From NCBI RefSeq assembly GCF_024346315.1, contig NZ_JAGQCS010000004.1, positions 62,001 through 126,000 of the forward strand: a stretch of DNA of 64,000 nt, written 5' to 3'. How positions within the stretch are numbered: position 1 is the first letter of the stretch; each line of letters begins with the position of its first letter. The notes beneath the pieces were generated by a model. That model saw only the letters and a list, made by a program, of their open reading frames with translations, did no database searches and was not told the DNA's origin. Positions 36,710-45,527 of the stretch are shown piece by piece. Source of the DNA: Cyanobium sp. ATX 6F1. GTDB taxonomy: Bacteria > Cyanobacteriota > Cyanobacteriia > PCC-6307 > Cyanobiaceae. The translations under genes and the position numbers were made by a program.

Positions 36710-37767
36710 GGCAGGAAGGGGTAATCGGTGTAGCCCGCGGGGCCTGGGCTGTAGAAGCTGGCGGGATCGGGGGCGTTGAGCGGGGCGCCGCGCCGCAGGC
36801 GCTCGGGCAGGTCGGGGTTAGCCAGGAACGCTGAACCGAAGGCCACCGCATCGATGGCGCCGGCGCCGATGGCGGCGTTGGCCTCAGCAGCGTCGTAGCC
36901 CATGTTGGCCACCAGCACCCCGTTGAAGTGCTCCCGGATCGGGGTGAGCACATCGCCGTGCTGCTGCTGGGCGAAATCGCTGCGCATCACGTGCATGTAG
37001 GCCAGGCCGCTGTCGTTCAGGCGCCTGGCCAGCCAGCTGGAAAGACCCAGCGGATCGCTGTCGAGCATCGAGTTGAAGCTGTTCAGGGGTGAGATGCGCA
37101 GCCCCACCAGCTCGCTTTCCTGGCGCACCGCGTCGATCACCTCCAGCAGCAGCCGCGCCCGGTTCTCAATCGGGCCGCCGTAGGCACCGCTGCGCTGGTT
37201 GCTGCCGTCGCGCAGGAACTGATCGAGCAGGTAGCCATTGGCGCCGTGCACTTCCACGCCGTCAAAGCCGGCGGCGATGGCGTTGCGGGCCGCCAGCCGG
37301 AAACCCTCCACGATTCCGGGCAGTTCCCCGTCGGCCAGCTCCCGGGGCAGCACGTAGGGCTGCTTGCCCTCGGGGGTGTGCACGCCGTCATCGGTGATGG
37401 CGAGTGCGCTGGGGGCCACCGGCTGGCGGCCGCCGTTGAGCAGGGGGTGGCAGGCGCGGCCCCCGTGCCAGAGCTGCAGCACGATCCGGCCGCCGCGCCC
37501 GTGCACGGCATCGGTGCTCAGGCGCCAACCCGCCACCTGGGCCGCCGAATGGATGCCGGGCTCGCTGATGAAGGACGAGTTCCCCTCCATCACCATCGTG
37601 GCCTCGGCGATCTCCAGGCCGGCGCTGGCCCGCTGGCCGTAGTACTCCGCCATCAGCGGCCCGGGGATGTGGTCCGCCTCGGCGCGGCAGCGGGTGAGCG
37701 GCGCCAGCCACACCCGGTTGGGCAGCTCCAGGGAGCCGAGGCGCAGGGGGCTGAACAGGTCGGTCAT
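36706..37767 (-). CDS. Old yellow enzyme (alkene reductase)
   Basis: The 353-residue FMN enzyme reduces activated C=C bonds with NAD(P)H. Features are LPNRVWLAPLTRCRA at the N-terminus, GGRIVLQLWHGGRACHP (~95-112), GFDGVEVHGANGYLLDQFL with the substrate-binding His and Asn, and RSGAYGGPIENRARLL. The C-terminal phosphate-binding region is GVLVANMGYD. It leads the two-gene operon with pirin (4-base overlap). A role in handling reactive carbonyls or electrophiles is likely but inferred. Confidence 0.93.
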   Translation of the reverse strand: MTDLFSPLRLGSLELPNRVWLAPLTRCRAEADHIPGPLMAEYYGQRASAGLEIAEATMVMEGNSSFISEPGIHSAAQVAGWRLSTDAVHGRGGRIVLQLWHGGRACHPLLNGGRQPVAPSALAITDDGVHTPEGKQPYVLPRELADGELPGIVEGFRLAARNAIAAGFDGVEVHGANGYLLDQFLRDGSNQRSGAYGGPIENRARLLLEVIDAVRQESELVGLRISPLNSFNSMLDSDPLGLSSWLARRLNDSGLAYMHVMRSDFAQQQHGDVLTPIREHFNGVLVANMGYDAAEANAAIGAGAIDAVAFGSAFLANPDLPERLRRGAPLNAPDPASFYSPGPAGYTDYPFLP

Positions 37768-37965
37768 GGGGGAAGCGGCTGGAGGAGTTGGCGAGAGTGG
37801 GGGAATGGTTTTGCTCGGATGTCGGCCATGATCTCAGCTCAGTGGCTCACAGGAGCGCACCGAACCTTGTTGTCCTTCCTGCCGCGAATCAATGGGTCAG
37901 CTAAACGGGTTCGTTGACCAGAGCGCTCAGGCAGGCGTGCCCAAGCCAACAGTCTCTGAGCCCTG
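37768..37965. other. Divergent spacer before the K+ channel gene
   Basis: A 198-base spacer holding the promoters of the old-yellow-enzyme operon (minus) and of the Kir-like gene (plus). I see no clear operator or further gene. Confidence 0.4.
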
Positions 37966-38925
37966 ATGGTCTGGTTTCTTAAGCCGCGCCGTTCCACTCC
38001 CAGGGTCCCCGTGTTGCGGTCCCTGCGGCTGCGCAAGCAGGACGGGGTGTTCCGGGCCGAGAAGCTCGATGACTGGCGCCACCACTGGCGTGAGCCCTAC
38101 CACCTGATGCTGGCCATCCCCTGGCCGGGCTTCGTGGGGCTGATCGCGGCCAGTTATCTGGCCCTCAATCTCGCCTTCGCCCTGCTCTATCTGCTGGACC
38201 CGGGCGGCATCGGTGGGGTTCCCGGTGGAGGCCCGGCCGGGTTCGCCGAGGCCTTCTTCTTCAGCGTCCAGACCCTGGGCTCGATCGGCTACGGCGTCCT
38301 CCATCCCGCCAGCCTCTGGGTGAATCTGGTGGTGACCCTTGAGGCCCTGGGGGGACTGATCTTCATCGCCGTGACCACGGGCCTGGCCTTCGCCCGTTTT
38401 TCCCGCAGCCGGGCGCGCATCCTGTTCAGCGAAGTGGCCACGATCGAGCCCTGGAATGGCGTGCCCACGCTCACCTTCCGGATCGCCAACGTGCGCCGCA
38501 ACGGCATCCTCGATGGGCGCATGCGGCTCTACCTGGCCCTGGAGGAGCTCAGCAGCGAGGGGTTCAGGCTGCGGCGCCTGGTGCCCCTGACCCTGCTGCG
38601 GGAGCAGTCGATCCATTTCCAACTGATGTGGACGCTGATGCACACGATCGATGATCAAAGTCCGCTCCAAGGTCACACCGCCGAAAGCCTGGCCGCCCGC
38701 CATGGGGAGCTGCTGGTGGCCTTCCAGGGGGTGGACGAGACCCTGCAGAGTCCCGTCCACGCCCGCTGGACCTACCGGCCCGGCGATCTGAGGCTGAATG
38801 CGCGGTTTGCCGACATCGTCGTGGACGACGAGGACAGCCGGGTGCTCGACTTCAGCCGCTTCAACGAGACGGTGCCCTGCAGCGACTGCGGCGATCAGGC
38901 GGCCACCAGTTCAGGCTCCCGATAG
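37966..38925 (+). CDS. Kir-type (KirBac-like) potassium channel
   Basis: The 319-residue protein has two membrane helices (about 52-77 and 115-140) flanking a pore loop with SIGYG at residues 106-110. The usual filter is T-I/V-GYG, so the first Thr is replaced by Ser. The C-terminal ~175 residues form the beta-rich cytoplasmic Kir domain with [21 protein letters not shown]. The usual slide helix ([13 protein letters not shown]) is present before the first helix. It should pass K+ inward. The Kir domain is of normal length. The 3' end overlaps the convergent rubrerythrin gene by 31 bases. Confidence 0.88.
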   Translation: MVWFLKPRRSTPRVPVLRSLRLRKQDGVFRAEKLDDWRHHWREPYHLMLAIPWPGFVGLIAASYLALNLAFALLYLLDPGGIGGVPGGGPAGFAEAFFFSVQTLGSIGYGVLHPASLWVNLVVTLEALGGLIFIAVTTGLAFARFSRSRARILFSEVATIEPWNGVPTLTFRIANVRRNGILDGRMRLYLALEELSSEGFRLRRLVPLTLLREQSIHFQLMWTLMHTIDDQSPLQGHTAESLAARHGELLVAFQGVDETLQSPVHARWTYRPGDLRLNARFADIVVDDEDSRVLDFSRFNETVPCSDCGDQAATSSGSR

Positions 38926-39605
38926 GGGATGAAATTGGCCTTGCGGGTGCCGCAGAGCGGGCAACTCCAGTCATCGGGGATGGCCTCAAACGGGGTGCCG
39001 GCGGCGAGGCCGGAATCGGGGTCGCCGAGTTCGGGGTCGTAGATCACCGAGCAGACCTTGCAGATCCACTTGCCGGCCACAGGGGCGGTTTCCCCGGCCG
39101 TGCCGGCGCCCATGAGCGCTTCAAGGGCGACGCTGTAGCGATCGGCGTGGTGGTGCTCGATGGGGGTGAGCAGGCCGAAGTTGCTGGCGGCCTTGCGGAA
39201 GATGCCGGCGTGCTCAGCGGATTCGGCGATCTGCTCGTTGAACTCGGCTTCGGCGCCGCCATCGCGGTCGCTGCGGGCCTGCTCGGCGAACTCCGGGTAC
39301 ATCGTTGTGTACTCATAGGTTTCCCCTTCGATTGCCAACTCCAGGCAACGGCTGAGCACGGCCTGCTTCTCGGCATCGCCCAGGGTGGCGGGGTCGGCCA
39401 CGACGAGCTCGGGGTGGAGCAGGCGGAAGTGGGCGAAGGCGTGCTCGGTTTCCTGGGCGGCGGTGTCGCGGAAGAGTTTGGCCAGCTCGGAGTTGCCGAG
39501 CTGCTTGGCCACATCCGCGAAGAAGAGGTATTTGCGGTTGGCCATGCTCTCACCGCCGAAGGCGGCTTCGAGGTTGGCTGTGGTGCTGGGCTTGGAGAGG
39601 TCCAT
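38895..39605 (-). CDS. rbr: Rubrerythrin
   Basis: The 236-residue protein joins a ferritin-like di-iron domain (1-~165, with Glu/His ligands in [18 protein letters not shown] and ESAEHAGIF) to a C-terminal rubredoxin domain (about 175-225), which binds Fe through CKVC and CPLC. Rubrerythrins reduce peroxide. Being close to two flavodiiron genes on the same strand, 69 bases after flv1, it may belong to the same oxygen/peroxide defence. A start at 39605 gives the normal length. Confidence 0.95.
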   Translation of the reverse strand: MDLSKPSTTANLEAAFGGESMANRKYLFFADVAKQLGNSELAKLFRDTAAQETEHAFAHFRLLHPELVVADPATLGDAEKQAVLSRCLELAIEGETYEYTTMYPEFAEQARSDRDGGAEAEFNEQIAESAEHAGIFRKAASNFGLLTPIEHHHADRYSVALEALMGAGTAGETAPVAGKWICKVCSVIYDPELGDPDSGLAAGTPFEAIPDDWSCPLCGTRKANFIPYREPELVAA

Positions 39606-39674
39606 GGGGGAGCCATCGTGGATGCCAGGAAGCTTACACGAAGTCGGACTGACTCCGCATAAGGCCGTGGAGGG

Positions 39675-41516
39675 TCAGTAAAAGGCGCCGCTGCGCCGTT
39701 GGTGCACCGCCGGGGTGGCGCCCGCATCGAGCAGGCCGCCATGGTCGACCTGGGCATACACCAGCCAGTGGTCGCCGCACTCCATCCGCTGGGTGATGCG
39801 CGCCTCCAGCCAGGCCACGGCCTCCGGCAGCACAGGCTGGCCGCCGGGGGTTTCCTCCAGCTCCAGGCCCGCGAAGCGGTCGGCGCCGGGGGGGAAGGGC
39901 TGCAGAAACTGCTTCATCGGGCCGCTGGAGCGACCTTCGGCCAGCACGTTGAGGGCGAAGACGCCGCCCACATGCATCAGCTCCTCCACGGCCCGGTCCT
40001 TGGCCACCGCCACGGTCAGCCCCGGCGGCGAGAAGCTGGCCTGGGACACCCAGCTGGCCACCATGGCGCCGCTGATCCGATCGGCACCTTCGCCTTTGGC
40101 GGCGGTGAGCACGCACAGGGGCCCGACCACGCGCCCGAGCGCCAGCACCGCCGGGTTGCTGAGGCTCTCCCCCAGGCCGCCGCTGCGCAGCTGCTGCTTG
40201 CGCTGGCCCTTGAGCAGCTCCCGGGCCAGGGCGGTGCCCGTCTCCTCCAGGCGCTTGAGGGTGGGGCCGTCGGGGCTGAACTTGACCCGGATCGGCTCGA
40301 AGGCGAAGCGGAAGCCGCCATCGCGCAGCTTGCTCTCGAGCAGATCGATCGCTTCGCCGCTCCAGCCGAAGCTGCCGAACACCCCCACGGGCTTGTCCCG
40401 GTCGCCCTCCGCCAGCAGGCTGCCCAGGGCCGAAACGATCGGGGTGGGGGCATGGCCCCCGAGGGTGGGGGAGCCGATCAGCACCGCGTCGCAGCCGCGG
40501 ATCGCCGCCAGCAGCTGCTCGGTGGGGGCGAACTCGCAGTTGATGCTCTCCACCCGCACCCCCGAGCGCGACACCCCCTGGGCGAGGGCGTCGGCGATGG
40601 TGGCCGTGTTGCCGTAGGCGCTGGCATAGAGCAGGGCGACCGCCAGCTTGGCCTTCTCCTGGCTGGCGCCCCAGCGGCGGTAGTCCGCCAGCAGGCTGCG
40701 CCAGCTCTGCTCGATCGCCGGCCCGTGGCCGGGGGCGATGGTGCGGATCGGCAGCGCCTCGAGCCGGTCCACCACCGACTCCACCTGGCGCGCCATCGGC
40801 GCCATCAGGCAGTCGTAGAAGTAGCGCCGGTCTTCCTCGCTGCTGCTGGAGTTGGCCTCGGCGAAGGTCTCGGTGCAGAGGTGGGCGGCGAAGAACTTGC
40901 CGCTCATCAGCAGACCGGTCTTGGCTTCGAACGCCACCAGGGCCCCGGGCCAACGCGGTGTGGGCACGGGGATCAAGCTGAGGCGGTGGCCAGCGGCCAG
41001 GTCACGGCTCACCTCCTGCTTGACCACATCGATCGGCGGCAGGGGAGGCAGGGGCTCCTGCGCTTCACCCTCTGGGCTGGGTTTGCGCTGCCCCCAGAGC
41101 TCTTCCACGAGCCGGGCGCCGGCGTTGGAGGCCACCAGCATCAGCTCAGGCCAGCGCTGGGCCAGCTGGCGCAGCAGTCCCACCCGGTTGGGGTTGGTGT
41201 GGCCGACCACCACCTTCAGGGCTTCGCCTGGTCCCACCAGTTCGGCCAGCTGTTCCAGGAACGGCGCGGCGAAGGATTCACCGGGTGGATGGACCAGCAC
41301 CGGCGGCACCGGTTGGCCGGCTGGGTTGGTGCCGGCGCTGAACAGGAAACTGTTGGCGCTGGTGCCGCGCTCCAGGCCGTATTCCACCTCGAAGCGCAGC
41401 CGCTTCGGGCTCAGCCCCCTCAGACAGAGCAACCCGTCATCGACAGGAAGGACGATCACGCGGCGGTCGCTGCTCTCGGCCGGCGAGGCGGGGGCCTTGA
41501 AGCTGGTGTCCGCCAT
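39675..41516 (-). CDS. flv1: Flavodiiron protein Flv1-type
   Basis: Cyanobacterial Flv1 and Flv3 form a complex that reduces O2 to water with photosynthetic electrons. The 613-residue chain has a lactamase-like domain, a flavodoxin domain (about 288-430) and a C-terminal flavin-reductase domain (about 450-600). The di-iron motif of Flv3 (H-x-E-x-D-H) is here H106-T-N-P-N-R, so several metal ligands are replaced by Asn and Arg; this is the mark of Flv1. The start overlaps the flv3 stop (TGATG). The gene order is flv3-flv1 on the minus strand. Confidence 0.92.
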   Translation of the reverse strand: MADTSFKAPASPAESSDRRVIVLPVDDGLLCLRGLSPKRLRFEVEYGLERGTSANSFLFSAGTNPAGQPVPPVLVHPPGESFAAPFLEQLAELVGPGEALKVVVGHTNPNRVGLLRQLAQRWPELMLVASNAGARLVEELWGQRKPSPEGEAQEPLPPLPPIDVVKQEVSRDLAAGHRLSLIPVPTPRWPGALVAFEAKTGLLMSGKFFAAHLCTETFAEANSSSSEEDRRYFYDCLMAPMARQVESVVDRLEALPIRTIAPGHGPAIEQSWRSLLADYRRWGASQEKAKLAVALLYASAYGNTATIADALAQGVSRSGVRVESINCEFAPTEQLLAAIRGCDAVLIGSPTLGGHAPTPIVSALGSLLAEGDRDKPVGVFGSFGWSGEAIDLLESKLRDGGFRFAFEPIRVKFSPDGPTLKRLEETGTALARELLKGQRKQQLRSGGLGESLSNPAVLALGRVVGPLCVLTAAKGEGADRISGAMVASWVSQASFSPPGLTVAVAKDRAVEELMHVGGVFALNVLAEGRSSGPMKQFLQPFPPGADRFAGLELEETPGGQPVLPEAVAWLEARITQRMECGDHWLVYAQVDHGGLLDAGATPAVHQRRSGAFY

Positions 41517-43273
41517 CAGTAGTGGTTGCCCACCTTGCGGTGGTGCACGGCGGTGGCGGCCTCACTGTCGGCCACGGTGCCCTCCTCCACCTCGGCATAG
41601 ATGATCCAGTGGTCGGGGCCCTCCATGCGCTGGACCACCCGGCAGCCCAGGAAGGCCAGGGCCTCGCTCAGCACCGGCCCGCCGGCGGCGGCCCCCTCCA
41701 GGGTGGCCACACCGGCGAAGCGGTCGGCCCCCGGCGGGAAGCGCTTGAGGAAATGGCGCAGCAGGGCCTGGTGGTTGTCCTCCCGCAGGATGTTGAGCAC
41801 GAAGCGGTCGCCCACCTGCATCAACGCCTCGATCGCCCGGTCCTTGGCCACGGCGATCGAGATCCCCGGCGGATCGAAGCTGGCCTGGTTCACCCAGCTG
41901 GCCACCATGGCGCTGCTGCGCTCCTCCTGCTGGGCGGTCACGATGTAGAGCCCGCCGCTGATCCGGCCCAGGGCCTTGTCCAGGTCGCCGTCGAGGCTCT
42001 TCATCGCCGCGATGGTTTTGTCGCGGGTGAGCAGCTGGCCCAGGTCGGTGCCGGCCTCCTCGCCGCGCTGGTAGTCGGTGGCATCGGGTACCTGGCGCAC
42101 CCGCAGGGGGCTGAAGGCCTCCTTGAGCCCCAGGCCCCGCAGCTGGGTGGCGATGCTGTCGATCGGCTCATCGTTGCCGCCGTAGGCGTCGTAGACGGCC
42201 ACGAACTGCTTGGCCTTGAGGGCCGCCAGCAGGGTGCCGATCGACTGCTGGATGTCGGCGTCGGGGCTGATCGGCCAGGTGGGCACCACCACCGCTGCCG
42301 CACCCCCCACCAGCGCCGCCAGCTCCTGGGGATCGGTGGCGCGCAGGTCCACCAGTTGCACCTCGGCCTCGGTCTTGCCGATGCCCCGGGCGATCGCCTG
42401 GCTGAGCCGGTCGCAGAAGCCGTACTGGCTGATGTAGCAGACGGCCGCGTAGGTCTCATTGGCGCTGCGCTGGCTGCTCCAGTCGCGGTAGTCGCCCACC
42501 CAGAGGTTGAGGTGCTCCCTGAGCAGGGGGCCGTGGCCGGTGGCGATCGTGGTGATCTCCGGCAGGGCGTCCATGCGCTTGAGGGCCTGCAGCACGCTGC
42601 GGGCGTTGGGGCCCATCAGGCAGTCGTAGTAGAAGCGGAAATCGGGGGCGATCGCGCCGGGATCGATGTCGAAGACGTCATCGCCGCAGTAGTGCAGGCC
42701 GAAGGCGTCGCAGGTGTAGAGGATGCCGGTGCCGTGGTCGAAGGAGAAGATCGTGTCGGGCCAGTGCAGGTTCGGGGCGCTCAGAAATTCGAAGCGGTGC
42801 TGCACGCCGCTCCCGGGGTTGGTGCCCAGATCGAGCTCCTCGCCGCTCTTCACCGCCCGGCTGCGGAAGGGCCGGTGCACCTGGTCGGCCAGGTAGGCGA
42901 TCGCCACCTTGGAGGCGACGATTTCGATCTCGGGATTGAGCTCCAGCAGATCACCGATCAGGCCCGAGTGGTCGGGTTCGGTGTGCGAAACAATCAGATA
43001 GTCGATCGTGGCCGGATCGATCTGCTCGGCCAGTAATGGTAGCCAGGTGTCACGGAATTTGGCATGGCTGGTGTCCACCAGGGCGGTGCGCTCGCCGCGG
43101 ATCAGGAAGGCGTTGTAGGTGGTGCCGTTGCGCAGGCCGAACTCGATGTCGAAGCGGCTGCGGTCCCAGTCGAGCGACCGGATCGTGGTGGTGTCGGGTC
43201 CGATCGCTTCGCACTGGAGCGAGAGGCGGCCGGGGGCGGCGGGAGCGGTCGTGGGGGCGGCGAGCTGTGTCAT
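41516..43273 (-). CDS. flv3: Flavodiiron protein Flv3-type
   Basis: The 585-residue protein has the canonical di-iron motif H97-T-E-P-D-H (residues 97-102). The further ligands are expected near PNLHWPDTI and CDAFGLHYCG, and the GHGPLL His is later. The flavodoxin-like domain (about 270-410) and the C-terminal flavin-reductase domain follow. With Flv1 it makes the Mehler-like O2-reducing complex that protects photosystem I in changing light. The two genes overlap by one base, so they are co-translated. Confidence 0.94.
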   Translation of the reverse strand: MTQLAAPTTAPAAPGRLSLQCEAIGPDTTTIRSLDWDRSRFDIEFGLRNGTTYNAFLIRGERTALVDTSHAKFRDTWLPLLAEQIDPATIDYLIVSHTEPDHSGLIGDLLELNPEIEIVASKVAIAYLADQVHRPFRSRAVKSGEELDLGTNPGSGVQHRFEFLSAPNLHWPDTIFSFDHGTGILYTCDAFGLHYCGDDVFDIDPGAIAPDFRFYYDCLMGPNARSVLQALKRMDALPEITTIATGHGPLLREHLNLWVGDYRDWSSQRSANETYAAVCYISQYGFCDRLSQAIARGIGKTEAEVQLVDLRATDPQELAALVGGAAAVVVPTWPISPDADIQQSIGTLLAALKAKQFVAVYDAYGGNDEPIDSIATQLRGLGLKEAFSPLRVRQVPDATDYQRGEEAGTDLGQLLTRDKTIAAMKSLDGDLDKALGRISGGLYIVTAQQEERSSAMVASWVNQASFDPPGISIAVAKDRAIEALMQVGDRFVLNILREDNHQALLRHFLKRFPPGADRFAGVATLEGAAAGGPVLSEALAFLGCRVVQRMEGPDHWIIYAEVEEGTVADSEAATAVHHRKVGNHY

Positions 43274-44120
43274 GGCGTCGGGGGCTCAGGGTTGCATCGC
43301 GTGGAAGCAACTTAGGAACAGCCGCCTGTTGCCTGGCTGACCCATCCATGGGTCTTGCTGATGGGACTGATCGGACTCGGGCTCCTTGCGCTGCCGTGCG
43401 GCTGGGATGGGCTGTGACCTCAAAGGTTGCAGGCGCCGCAATCGGCCGGCTCGTGGCCAGGCGGGTGGGGTTGCGGTGGGCGCGCATGTCCGTTGTCCGT
43501 TTCGACCACGGCCACTCCATCGGAAGCGGCCTCGCTGCAGCGTTCGATCGCCGCCACCCGTTGCTCGCGCGTGCTGAGTTCTTTGAAGCAGAAAGGATCC
43601 CCGGCCTGCTGGGGAAGCTCACCCGCCTGAGCCAGGGCTCCAGATCGTCTCCGGGCCGCACCTCTGGAAGAAAGCAGCCACAGAGCTGGGTGTGCCCGCC
43701 AAGGCCATCCCCAAGGGCTCCAGCCGTGGCACCGAGTGGTTCTTCGACGGCAGCGTTTACGACCCCGCCAAGCCCCAGGCCTACCTCGACAGCCTCAAGA
43801 TCAAGCGCTGATCGGGCGACCGTGATCCCTGGGGCCCCGGCCCCCCGCCCCGGCAGCCGCCTGAGCGCCCATTGATCGCCTCTGCTTATCACTTCTATTC
43901 ACAATCCTTCGCAAAATTCACACCCAATCGCCAGGGACGGCCATTAGGGTCCGCCGACCAATGACGAATTTCGTTTCAGATGCTTTTTTGAACGCCCGTT
44001 GATTGATCCCTGGGACCCAGTTGGATCCCTTTAATTTGAGCGTTTTCCGGTACTTCTGTTTCTCCCAGTCCGGTTTCGTTGACTTGTACCAAGTTTTCCT
44101 TTTTTGCAGGAACTTTTTCC
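43274..44120. other. Long spacer between flv3 and nrtA, with remnants
   Basis: About 850 bases hold the promoter of flv3 (minus) and that of nrtABCD (plus). A 3' fragment of a second nrtA is at 43659-43811. On the minus strand, 43640-43420 reads as a protein-like frame without a start. The last 300 bases before nrtA are less GC-rich and contain the inverted repeat ACTTG-TAC-CAAGT at 44082-44094. I found no good GTA-N8-TAC site for NtcA here. Confidence 0.6.
43659..43811 (+). pseudogene. 3' fragment of a second nrtA-like gene
   Basis: About 50 codons ending at TGA 43811 match the C-terminus of the intact NrtA 1.6 kb further on: LWKKAATELGVPAKAIP aligns with LWLLAAKELGLPAAQIP, GSSRGTEWFFDGSVYDP with GSSRGKETFFDGVVYDP, and QAYLDSLKIKR with QAYLDGLKIRK. 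The homology starts abruptly at the Leu-Trp pair. No upstream part of such a gene is present. I infer the left-over end of a duplicated, deleted nitrate/nitrite-binding protein gene. Confidence 0.85.
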
Positions 44121-45461
44121 ATGTCTAAGCGTCGTCAATTTCTCGCGCTGATGGGTGCTGCCATGGCCAGCAGCGTTGTGCTCACGGGTTGCCTCGGTAA
44201 TCCTCCCGAACCCGGTGGTGGCTCCGCCGGAAGCGGCGCCCCGCCGACCGCTGTCGCGCCTTCCAACCTCGAGACCAAGACCATCAGCCTGGGCTTCATC
44301 CCCATTCTTGAGGCCGCGCCGTTGGTGGTGGCGGTGGAGAAGGGCTTCTTCGCCAAACATGGCCTGGAGGTGAACCTCACCAAGCAGGCCAGCTGGCCCT
44401 CCGCCCGCGACAACGTCGTGCTCGGTTCCGCCGGTGGCGGCATCGACGGCGGCCAGTGGCAGATGCCGATGCCCCAGATGATCAGCGAAGGCGCGATCAC
44501 CGATGGCAAGAAGGTGCCGATGGTTGTGCTGGCGATGCTGATGAGCCAGGGCAATGGCATCGCGGCCGCCAACGCCGTCAAGGATGGCAACCTCAGCGTT
44601 GATCTCAAGAAGACGTCGCCGGGTTTCTTTGATTCGTTCGCCCAGAAGACGGGCAACAAGTTCAAGGCCTCCTACACATTCCCGAAGGCCAACCAGGAGA
44701 TCTGGATCCGTTACTGGCTCGCCGCTGGCGGCGTCGATCCCGACAAGCAGGTGGAACTGTTGACGGTGCCCGCCACCGAAACCCTCCAGGGGATGAAGAA
44801 CGGCACGATGCAGGCCTTCTCCACTGGCGATCCCTGGCCCTCGCGCATCGTCAAGGACAAGGTGGGCTATCTGGCGGCCACCACCGCCCAGATCTGGAAG
44901 GCGCACCCCGAGGAATACCTGGCGGTGCGCTCCGATTGGGTCGACAAGCACCCCAAAGCTGCCGTGGCTCTGATCAAGGGGGTGATCGAGGCCCAGCAGT
45001 GGCTCGACAAGCCTGAAAACAAGGCCGAGGCCGCCAAGATCCTCAGCTCGCGCAAGTGGTACAACATCCCGGCCCCGGTGCTGGAGCAGTCGCTCAAGGG
45101 TGAGTACCTGATGGGCGCCTCCGGCAAGCCCGAGACCGACCTGGCCATGGGACCGCTCTATTGGGCGAGCGATCGGGGTGTGATCTCCTACCCCTACAAG
45201 AGCCTCACCCTCTGGTTCCTGCTCGAAGCCCTGCGCTGGAAGTTCTACCCCGGCATCCTCGACACGGTTGACCAGGCCAAGGCAATCAACGACAAGGTGA
45301 CCCGCGAGGATCTCTGGCTCCTGGCGGCCAAGGAACTGGGCCTGCCCGCCGCCCAGATCCCCACCGGCTCCAGCCGAGGCAAGGAGACCTTCTTCGATGG
45401 CGTCGTTTACGACCCGGAGAATCCCCAGGCCTATCTCGATGGCCTGAAGATCAGGAAATAA
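44121..45461 (+). CDS. nrtA: Nitrate/nitrite-binding lipoprotein of ABC transporter
   Basis: NrtA binds nitrate and nitrite at the membrane surface and delivers them to NrtB. The 446-residue protein starts at ATG 44121, preceded by AGGA. It has a lipoprotein signal with KRRQFLALM and the lipobox VLTGC (about residues 18-22). After a Gly/Ser/Pro-rich linker comes the periplasmic binding domain of the NrtA/SsuA type with SLGFIPILEAAPLVVAVEKGFF. Other typical motifs are SAGGGIDGGQWQMPMP and WYNIPAPVLE. It heads nrtABCD; a hairpin follows it. Confidence 0.95.
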   Translation: MSKRRQFLALMGAAMASSVVLTGCLGNPPEPGGGSAGSGAPPTAVAPSNLETKTISLGFIPILEAAPLVVAVEKGFFAKHGLEVNLTKQASWPSARDNVVLGSAGGGIDGGQWQMPMPQMISEGAITDGKKVPMVVLAMLMSQGNGIAAANAVKDGNLSVDLKKTSPGFFDSFAQKTGNKFKASYTFPKANQEIWIRYWLAAGGVDPDKQVELLTVPATETLQGMKNGTMQAFSTGDPWPSRIVKDKVGYLAATTAQIWKAHPEEYLAVRSDWVDKHPKAAVALIKGVIEAQQWLDKPENKAEAAKILSSRKWYNIPAPVLEQSLKGEYLMGASGKPETDLAMGPLYWASDRGVISYPYKSLTLWFLLEALRWKFYPGILDTVDQAKAINDKVTREDLWLLAAKELGLPAAQIPTGSSRGKETFFDGVVYDPENPQAYLDGLKIRK

Positions 45462-45469
45462 CGGCCAAC

Positions 45470-45493
45470 TGCCGAGATCGAAACGCCTCGGCA
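45470..45493 (+). other. Stem-loop between nrtA and nrtB
   Basis: TGCCGAG and CTCGGCA form a perfect 7-bp stem with a 10-base loop, starting 9 bases after the nrtA stop. No T run follows, so it is not a terminator by itself. It may stabilise the nrtA part of the message, as intercistronic hairpins do after other binding-protein genes (inference). Confidence 0.6.
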
Positions 45494-45527
45494 ATAGATA
45501 CACGCTCCATCACCACTAACACACGTC

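Noticed and set aside
39699-43036. Long plus-strand frames opposite flv1 and flv3
   Set aside because: Shadows of two well-supported genes with skewed composition and no recognisable domain.
43812-44120. A possible NtcA site in the nrtA leader
   Set aside because: No GTA-N8-TAC match was found by eye. The best partial match (TCG-N8-TAC) is too weak to claim.
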